Source: Marsupella aquatica (Eukaryota > Marchantiophyta). Taken from it: a stretch of DNA of 64,000 nucleotides. The stretch spans positions 8,432,001 to 8,496,000 of the forward strand of contig OZ316891.1 in the NCBI GenBank assembly GCA_973895155.1, given 5' to 3'. The notes below the pieces were generated by a model. It did not search any database, was not told the DNA's origin, and saw only the letters and a program-made list of their open reading frames with translations. Both the position numbers and the translations under genes were made by a program. Of this stretch, positions 55,958 through 64,000 are shown one piece after another; the first letter of the stretch is position 1, and every line of letters begins with the position of its first letter.

Positions 55958-58900
55958 TCATTTCGAGAACTGATTGTGTACCTTCTACATTTACATTCGG
56001 TCTGTAAACCTTTATGCACAATCAATCTGGATGGCAGTGTTTAGGATTTAGGGATCACGTTTGAGCACCACAGTGTCTGCCATGGTGGGCACAATTCTTA
56101 GAATGACTTCTTGGGTGACACATTGAAACACCTTTAGTAGCTTCAGCCAGAAATTTCCTTTGCCAGGGCAATGGAGAGAAGACAAGCCGTTGCAAGTTTG
56201 CACAATTGAAATTTGGTCTTAAGTATCCTTGATCCTACAGTTCGTGCTAATTATCTGTTTGCCCGAAGGCTGGGCTCGTGTGGCTGTAAGCCGATGTTGT
56301 GGGAACATAGTGATCATTTGTTGATGAATGTGATTTGAATTCCTGAGGTGGGTCACCGGTAGTGTCGACATCTTGTACTGTTCTTAGCAAATTTTACAAA
56401 TCACTTGATTGTGCACTTAACTGCATGATTTTACTACAACCTACTGTAACAGGACAACACTGACAGGTCAATTACAGTCTAAACAGACGCCACTCAGTTG
56501 ACACTCACCCCACTGAGAAGCATTCAGGTACAGGCATTCTGAGGCAGCTGTGTACACTGAACTTAGTAGGACACTCGTAGGACAGCAATAAAGCACACTA
56601 AGCTTGCACGAGATGAAACTTTGCTACTCGGGGTGTCGCATTCTGCATAAACCACATTATGTAAACTGCATCTTGTGGTGTGGGCACCTAAACCCATGGG
56701 AGACTCACCATATTGAGGCCAACGTGAATTAGCATGCCATTAAGCTCAGGCACTTGGTTTTGACAATTTTGAGGTCTTGTGGTACAAGATCGTTCACTTT
56801 CTCAAGTTTGACAGCTCATTTTGAGTACCCGTTAACCTCTGCATCAACCAAACTTAGCTTGAACATCATTCCTTACTCGGAAAGCAGTAAGAGTTCCACC
56901 TTCGACCTACTCAAAAAGTGTATCTAACGACGTAACAAACGTCAACCATGGTAGGATGTACGATTCCGCGCAGCAAGCAAACTACAGTACTGTAGCTACT
57001 AATGTAGTGTGAGGAACAGGGAGGGTCGAGAATGCCAGGAGGTCAGCTGGAAAGCTCTTACCAGTCCCAACCGACCAGAAACTACCCATGTTGGGACACC
57101 AGCTCAGCGAGATGGACAAGCGCTCCATTAACCAGCTAACATTGAAAATTTGAGCCAGTAAGATTTGGAACCATTCCTTCTCGTTGATTGGATTCTTTGG
57201 AGGTGCCTTCACGTACGCTACGCTTCTATCTGCACTATCCCACTCAATTCCCCAATTTTTCTGATCCAGTATCGTATCGAAAGGGTTTGGCAGCATTATT
57301 TTAGTGCTCTCTATGCCCCAACACAACTAGTCGGAAGTGGCTAGAAATTCGCGTGGCTTCATAATCGCTCTGACGAAGCTCGATACCTTGACTCTTCCCC
57401 GCCTCACGATAAGGAAGAGAAGAAGACTGCCCAATTGTAACGAAATTTTCTCCCGAATGTAGTGACGACGAATAAATCCCTGCCAAGCCAACTGCACTCC
57501 TTCCAGACTTGGCCTGTGTTGTCCTTAACGTTTAACTTTGAAGGTGACAGTGCACCAAACGCATGTCTGTCTCGTAAAATAGGTGCTATACAAAATGCTT
57601 GCAGCTATTAGAGAGGAATTCTGCTGGAGGGTTAGCACTCCCTGTCAAGTGTACCACTCCTTGTCAAGTGTACCTTAAACTGATCAACGACCTGGTTTGC
57701 CAAAGCTGATCCTCCTCTGACCAACCGAATATCTCGCTTAGCGCTCTGGTCCAAGGCTTTCACTCATGTGCTGCAAAATCTTTAACTTCATAAGTCAGAG
57801 TTAATGAGACATTGAACTGGCTGGTTAAGAGAGCAATCCATCAAGATCTTTCGATGTCGCCAGTTTGAGAAGCAGAAACGTTCGCGCAGCAACTGGTCAG
57901 CGCCACTAGTCCTGCCCAGATTGCCCGGCTTGCATTTGATCGAACAGACAGTGTCACCAATTGTAACGAAGAAATGAATGAAATTGATGTCCACAAGTAC
58001 CGAATGGAGGACCTGCTTCATGATCTGTGGTACAACGCCCTTCCTTCCTCAACCCGCTGCTGGGCAGCTATGAACTTTGAAATCACTTCATTGATTCACT
58101 GGCTCAGCAAAGTCTTGCGACCTGATCCACTGCAAAGAGGATAGATCACGATTACATAGACATCAAATAAACACCCCAATGCTGCTCAAGGTTTTCAAAT
58201 TCTTCCTGCAATGGATCTGAGCCTGGACCCAAAGTCTTCATCCAATCTTGACACTTTCGAATGAGAAACGTCTAGAGGAAAGCTGTGCAAGAGCACACGA
58301 ATTCCAACCCCACTCAGATCAAAGTGGTCAAAGAAAGTTGGTTTGTCATAGCCATACCCTAACTTGGGATGAAGCTTATGGGAACAGTTACCAAAAGGCT
58401 CAAACCCCTCTCCAAGTGTTACATGCTACGATCTACAATCTTCACAGCATGCTTTTCTCTCCCATCTCAGAATTAACAACAATGTGTCCTGCAGGATGAC
58501 GCTTACAGATTGGAAACCAGAAGTATCCCCAGCAACCAAGTTCTTACAAACACCTTGAGCACCGTGCTGGAGTCGTTTCTTATGCTCGAGATATATATAT
58601 CTCAATTCCTGAAAGCTGTGGAACCTTGTTATCGTCTTGTTCTTCTTCCACTTCCCCATCCAAAATCCTGAGTATGACTTTGTCGCAGCTTGGGAATGAA
58701 GACGAAGTTCAACTTTTGTCATCTGCATTCCATTCAAAACGTTTAGGAGCCTTCTAAACGTTGAGGCGCCTAAGAATAAAGGCAAAACCTTCTATCTTTC
58801 GCTCATTATGTAGGATTTGGAGGTACGGAAATCCGGCTCAAGAGACCATCGAGGATTATGTAGAAATCGTTATGCTACCGGTAGTGGACTTGTTTAAACA

Positions 58901-59818
58901 CAATCTGGCATGCAATTCCTTTCTCTACTCCCCAAAAATTTTAGGCTTTATGACAATCAATTCATTTCCCTTGGTTACTCATTTGCCTTGGTTAGTGAAA
59001 TAAACCAAAAAATGTGCTCAAAACAGAAGGGGAAAAAAAAAAGTGCTCTATTTTGTCATCCCCAAACCTGGTGGACAGTGGTGGGTTTACGGCTTGTTAC
59101 ACAATCTAAGAATATGACTGTACGCTTAGTTTCAGTCCAACGATGAAGAAATGCTATTGCCAATTCTCAAAACCTTCACCTGATTGATGTTTGTACTTTG
59201 AAGTGCTGTTATATAGTGTCCCTAGTGCGGTTAGAGCAGGACTGCAGGACCTGCGCAAAATATTAGTTACGTTTGATTCCAGTAAATAACGCAGTGCAAA
59301 ACTATTATTCTCCTGTTTTTGTATTACGGTTGTGAAAGCAATTTTTACGATGAAAAGTACAGGTTTACATCAAAGATGCTCGAATATTTTATAAATTCAT
59401 ATCACAATTTCTTTTCAAAGTTTCACAACCACCCTAAAAATTGTTTGTTACTCAGATCCCAATTTTAACAATTATTATTTTATTCTGCTAACTGAGATGC
59501 ACTACGGTAGTGCTCCAGGCAGATGTTCGAAAGCCCTGGGCCGTTTCACAACAGTCAAACATTTAAAATTTTGTGTTTGGCTCCAAGCACCCTTAAACCC
59601 TTTGACAAAAGCAATGTCCCGGCCTGGAAAAGCACCCTGAATCAGACCGCCATGGGGCTTTATCCAGAACAATGCCTTAGTGATAGGGCCTTAATACTAT
59701 ACACAAACTTGATACCACCAAAGCAATTTTCTCCTACATGGGCAACGAGATGTACTGCAGCTCATTCAACAAACAATCTGCAAGCTAGCTCCATGGTTGC
59801 TTGAACCACAGTTGCCTG
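55958..59818. other. No gene supported; spacer with possible decayed frames
   Basis: On the minus strand, 56,982-57,486 has two overlapping frames with protein-like text (for example NPFDTILDQKNWGIEWDSAD and NEKEWFQILLAQIFNVSWLM). They are out of register and have no family I recognise; they may be a broken gene or an exon with a missed splice site. CTTGTCAAGTGTACC repeats at 57,645-57,675. The rest shows no feature. Confidence 0.35.
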
Positions 59819-60163
59819 TGTTGAGCATAGACAACAATCACAACGGCAAGCCCATGAACCATCCAATGCACAAGAGTCGACACAGAGAGATACGTGGTTC
59901 ACCTCCACATGAGGCTACGTTCACGGGAACACACGAGAGCTTTACTGCACTCTAGGCCGACCGACCATACCAAACATTCACAGCACAAGTTCTCCTTATC
60001 TCTCAACTAGCTCCATAAGAATGAACTTGAGTTCCACCTCTCCAAGCAAACACCGCCTGGTTATAGAGTATGCACAACATGACTAATCTAACCAAGTCTG
60101 CAACTAAGGTTAGCCTTAACTACGGTAGAGTCGTAACTCTAGACCTAAGAGTAAATCCTAACA
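59819..60163 (-). repeat. 3' LTR of the copia element
   Basis: Bounded by TGTTGAGC at the left and CCTAACA at the right (plus strand), i.e. TG...CA ends with a 4-bp TGTT/AACA inversion, about 345 bp. The right border is set by the adjacent polypurine tract; the left border is inferred from the TG end and cannot be confirmed without the 5' LTR. Confidence 0.7.
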
Positions 60164-60176
60164 ATCTCCCCCTTGA
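60164..60176 (-). other. Polypurine tract
   Basis: On the minus strand, AAGGGGGAGAT directly precedes TGTTAGG, the usual copia plus-strand priming site next to the 3' LTR. Confidence 0.85.
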
Positions 60177-60354
60177 CTCTGGTCTAGGGGAGGGTAAAGA
60201 CTGCTACCTATATGATTGCTCAGCGGGAAGTTCTGGAAAGTAAAACCAAACTGGTTTTTCCCTCTTTATACGAGAGTAGACTAGAACTAAGCCGTAGCCT
60301 ATACAAGGAATGAGCAAGAGCATATCTCAGTATCTACACAAATGCTAAGTAACC

Positions 60355-61331
60355 CTACTTGTGAGGCAATTGCAAAACCTGCAATGCATCACGATGTCTA
60401 GAAAAACTCTTCAAAGGAATCACTTTGGTAAAAGCGTCAGCCGGGTTGAGTTTACCATCAATCTTGACTAGCTCAAATTGATTGTCAGACACAGCCTGTC
60501 TGATAAAATGGTACCTGACATCGATGTGCTTCACTCTGCTGTCCATTACCTGGTTCATAGCAAGATGGAGCGCACTCTGACTATCACAATGGAGCTTCAC
60601 ATTCCCTTGTGGCAATCACATCTCGATCAGTGATCAGTCTATCCAACTAAATCGCTTCCTTTGCTGCTTCCGCTGCTGCAATATACTCCGCTTCTGTAGT
60701 AGACTAAGCAATACACTTCTGCAGAGTAGACCTCCAACTTATGCATCCACCTCCTAGTGTGAATACATAACCTGTTGTTGACCTCCTCCGATCCAGATCC
60801 TGTGTATAGTCAGCATCTACATAGCCCATCAATGATCTAGCATTATCAACATGTGCATCAAACAATAGACCATGATCCACGGTACCCTTCAAGTACCGAA
60901 TAATCCACTTCACTGCTTCCTTGTGTACCTTCCCTGGATTCGACATGTACCTACTCACCTTGCCCATAACCATGGCAAGATCAGGTCTAGTGTAGGTCAT
61001 CAAATACATGAGACTCCCCACTGCCTTGTCATAAGGAACCTTTGACGTCAGCCCTTTCTCTGTCTCATCCGTGGGACAGAAAGCTGATGATAACTTGAAA
61101 TGTGGAGCCAACGGGGTACTTATTGGCTTACTCTCCCCCATGTTGAACCTTGCAATTACCTTTCTTGCATAATTGCTCTACGTCAACCATAGCTTGCCAG
61201 CCTCCAAATCCCTAGTGATCTCCATACCCAAAATCCTCTTAGCTGGCCCTAAGTCCTTCATCTTAAACTCTGCACTTAGCAGTGCCTTGAGCTTAACAAT
61301 CTCAGACCTATCGTTGGCCGCAATAAGCATG
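60355..61331 (-). pseudogene. Copia RT C-terminus and RNase H
   Basis: Contains GESKPISTPL, YTRPDLAMVMGKVSRYMSNP, GYVDADYTQDLDRRRSTTGY and, in a separate frame segment, HCDSQSALHLAMNQVMDSRV, VRYHFIRQAV and NPADAFTKVIP, the standard copia RNase H sequence. Stops at 60,704-60,706 and 61,178-61,180, and one inside the EAI-LDRLIT segment, break the frame. Confidence 0.85.
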
Positions 61332-62273
61332 TCATTCACATAAAGTACTAATTAAAACAATGAACCCAAAGACAATATTCTTCACCGGTTTAAGATACAC
61401 ACAAGGGTCAAACACACTCTTGTGAAAGCCTTGTGCACAAATCCAATCATCAAACCGCTTATTCCATTGTCTTGGTGACTGCTTCAACCCATACAAGGAT
61501 CTTAACAATCTGCAAACCAAATCCTCTTGCCCTCTCTTCACAAAACCTAGCGGCTGTCTCATGAAGATCACCTCTTCCAAGGTGCTATAGAGGAAAGCTG
61601 TGACAACATCCATCTGATCTAGCAGCAGACCAAACATTACAACAAGCACACACAATAGCCATATTGTTGAGTACTTAGCAACTGGTGAGAAGACCTCATT
61701 GTAATCCACACATTTTTCCTGTGTGAATCCCTTGGCTACCAACCTAGCCTTGTAGACCTTCGATCCACCTCCTGTGGACTGTTCCTTCAGCTTGTATATC
61801 CACTTGTTGTCCACCACTTGCTGTCCCTCAGACAACTTAACAAGCTCCCAAGTTTTGTTGTCCTTCAATGACTGCATCTCAGCTTGCATTGCTGCAGTCC
61901 ACTCCTGCTTCTCCTTAGAAGCACTTACCTCATGAAATGAAGAAGGTTCCCCTTCTTCCAAAATCAACGCATCACCCTCATCATCAGTAACAAAATCCTC
62001 CTCTTGCAACTGAGATGAATCAACCCACTGTCCATACCTTGGTGGAGCGCGTACAGTGCGACCAGATGTTCTTCTAACTGATGACTCCGGTTGATCTGCG
62101 TGTGCTGGTACAATTTGAAGCTCACCAGCATCAACTTGTTGTTCACCAGCATCAACAAACTCCTTTGGTTCCTCTAGCACAGGAACCAACTCCATAATTG
62201 GAGCAAATCCTTCTCTCCGGTCATGCACCTCATGACCAATCTCCCGGCCCCTCAACGAGATCCGGGATAACAA
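61329..62273 (-). pseudogene. Copia reverse transcriptase
   Basis: Shows WIYKLKEQSTGGGSKVYKAR, LVAKGFTQEKCVDYNEVFSP, DVVTAFLYSTLEE and LRSLYGLKQSPRQWNKRFDD. The frame shifts just before the active site. The active-site codons at 61,331-61,342 read YVND in place of the catalytic YVDD. Confidence 0.88.
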
Positions 62274-63303
62274 ATTTTCCTTTGTCAGTACGGGAGACCT
62301 GAGTATTCTCCCCCTCCTTCAATAATCTGGATTCATTGAAGGAAATATCCCTACTAACAATGAGCTTACAAGCAATAAGATCCCATAGCCTATAGGCGTT
62401 CACACCACTCTGGTACCCAAGAAAAACACATTTCTTGGAGGTAGGATCCAACTTGGTCCTATTCTGCTTCGGTGTGAGAGCATATGCATCACTTCTAAAA
62501 ACTACCAAACCATGATAGTCTGCTTGCCGCTTATAGCGCATCTCAAACGGTGTTTTGAAATTGATTGCACTAGAAGGAGAAAGATTTACCAAATAAGCTG
62601 CGGTATTGACAGCTTCTGCCCAAAATGCCTTTGGTAAACCTGATTGGCTCAACATACTCCGTGACCGCTCCAATAGTGTCTCATTGAGCCTCTTAGCGAC
62701 ACCATTCTATTGCGGAGTATAAATTGTGGTGAGATGATGTGTTATCCCCTATTCTGAACAATACTCTTCAAATTCCATTGAAGTGTACTCCCCGCCATTG
62801 TCTGACCTCAGACTCTTCACCTTTGTATCCAAACACTTGACCGTGTTTCCAGTCTGATTCTCCACCTGGGCCTTTCACTTCTTAAAAATGAACAAGACAT
62901 CAGACTTATGCGTCATAAAATAAATCCACACAAATCTTGAGTAATCGTCAATAAATGATACATAGTATAACTTTCCAGAGTGTGAGGGAGTCGAGGATGG
63001 ACCCCACACGTCACTATGTATATACTCAAGAATCGCTTTGGAACGATGAGTTTCAACACCGAAAGCACGACAATGTTGCTTTCCAATAATGCAGTGCTTA
63101 CAGAATTCTAATTTACAAGATTGTAAATCAGAAATGAGTTCATTCTTCCGCAAGATAGCCAAACTCTTCTCACTCATGTGGCCTAGCCGTGAATGCCACA
63201 GTTGAGTCATCTCTTTGTGAGACTTGGTTACATTGGCCTCTCCACATACAGTATTGCCCTGAAACATATACAAATTCTTCTGTCCGCTCCCCTTCAAAAT
63301 CAT
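62230..63303 (-). pseudogene. Copia GAG-pre-integrase and integrase
   Basis: Contains WHSRLGHMSEKSLAIL, the CKHCIIGKQHCRAF zinc motif, IHSDVWGPSSTPSHSGKLYY, SFIDDYSRFVWIYF and, further on, LERSRSMLSQSGLPKAFWAE and FLGYQSGVNAYRLWD. A TAG at 62,707-62,709 and frame breaks near 62,875 interrupt it. Confidence 0.88.
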
Positions 63304-63345
63304 TGTCTCTCCTGACCTGATTTGAAGTTCACCATCAATAACGCT

Positions 63346-63597
63346 CTATTGATGACCATAATTTGAATCCATTACACCGAGTGAAATCAGATTCTTACGC
63401 ATGCCAGGTACATACCTGACTCCGGACACTGTGCCCATAGTGTCATCAAACATTTGAATTTTCATAGACCCAATACCCTCAATTTGACAGGAGTGATCAT
63501 TTCCCATCAGAACTGAACCGTTTGAAATAGAGTAAGAACTCAAAAACTCACGAATGTAACAAATGTGAACAGAGCAAGCACAATCAAGAATCCACAC
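63346..63597 (-). pseudogene. Copia aspartic protease region
   Basis: Reads WILDCACSVHICYIREFLSS and VRYVPGMRKNLISLGVMDSN. Copia proteases usually have WILDSG/ACSxH; here the residue after the catalytic Asp is Cys. Confidence 0.8.
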
Positions 63598-63711
63598 ATC
63601 ATCTGCTCTCCTAGATGACGTGCACAGGGCATACCCCTGGCTTCATAATATATACTCATCATTGAGTAAATCAGCATCTCCATCAGTCCTAGCCACATTT
63701 GCCGATGAAGA

Positions 63712-63966
63712 TTAAACTGCCTTTCCCTTACAGTCTCGCTTGAAGTGTCCGACCTGGTTGCACTTCCAACATGTCACTTGCCTCCTCAGAGGGGATTTGC
63801 TCTTGAACTTAGATCTGGATTTAGATCTAAACTGGGTTCTACGGTCCCCAGTTGGTCGCTGCATACTCCTCCCACGATTAACATTGAGGGCGACACCAGA
63901 GGATGAAGGTTGTGACGTGATGTGCATCTTCTGTTGAAGATCATCACTAAGCAGAGAACTTACCAC
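63712..63966 (-). pseudogene. Copia gag C-terminus with CCHC zinc knuckle
   Basis: Ends with CWKCNQVGHFKRDCKGKAV (Cx2Cx4Hx4C), preceded by a Ser/Lys/Arg-rich stretch. It is followed by a stop and then the protease segment. Confidence 0.88.
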
Positions 63967-64000
63967 ATCATTGTATGAAATGGTATCCCTATCACGATGC

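Larger units (their letters stand above)
59819..64000 (-). mobile_element. Ty1-copia retrotransposon, decayed, cut by the window edge
   Basis: Coding order on the minus strand is gag zinc knuckle, protease, integrase, reverse transcriptase, RNase H, then polypurine tract and 3' LTR, which is the copia order. The element enters from beyond 64,000, so the 5' LTR and most of gag are missing. Several stops and frame changes show that it is inactive. Two of the stops replace Gln codons expected at conserved places: 62,707-62,709 (PQ-Q-NGV) and 61,178-61,180 (WLT-Q-SNYAR). Confidence 0.93.

Noticed and set aside
56982-57486. A protein-coding gene on the minus strand
   Set aside because: Two protein-like frames are out of register, without convincing splice sites or a family; described as spacer instead.

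Overview
The window looks like nuclear DNA of a land plant, most likely a non-seed plant such as a bryophyte. The reasons are GT-AG introns of about 80-500 bp, plant-type CCCTAAA telomeric motifs, a Ty1-copia element, plant TAF10 and TFB5 homologues, and F-box-like domains of a type I associate with mosses (the last is recollection, not a search). The species was not identified.

Region 1 (about 360-21,700) is mobile-element-like accessory DNA. Its minus strand, from about 11,480 down to 1,640, carries a compact chain of coding blocks. In reading order these are three F-box-like blocks, a ParB-like block, a DNA-methyltransferase-like block in permuted motif order, a long acidic then Glu/Ala/Lys-rich repeat protein, a Ulp1-type cysteine protease with an intact catalytic set, and three or four FCP1/HAD-like domains that progressively lose their catalytic aspartates. 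At least three of the gaps between blocks are clear introns with strong splice sites and matching phase, so several blocks belong to one spliced transcript. Several exons hold in-frame stop codons of the kind made by C-to-T change, and one frameshift, so this copy is decayed.

A CG-rich quasi-palindrome (ACGCGAC-NN-GTCGCGT and variants) recurs about 27 times across the region and nowhere else I noticed. It lies in introns or inter-block gaps, in a tandem array just upstream of the chain (11,620-12,240), in a four-copy array of about 250 bp units (14,841-15,735), upstream of a plus-strand DUF8039/DUF7869 transposase-like gene (17,634-21,025), and in altered form downstream of that gene. This is the most unusual signal in the window.

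Region 2 (25,400-55,960) holds ordinary single-copy genes among repeats. They are cytosolic isoleucyl-tRNA synthetase (27 exons, +), a CECR5/HDHD5-like HAD hydrolase (8 exons, -), TAF10 (single exon, +), an unrecognised small spliced gene (-), the TFIIH subunit TFB5 (2 exons, -) and a plastid-type rhodanese-like protein (3 exons, +). Summed exon lengths are whole codon numbers for the five complete gene models. Minisatellites, a dispersed repeat family, a G27 tract and a C-rich tract lie between them.

Region 3 (59,819 to the right edge) is a decayed Ty1-copia retrotransposon on the minus strand, with its 3' LTR, polypurine tract and gag-protease-integrase-RT-RNase H order. It is cut by the window end.
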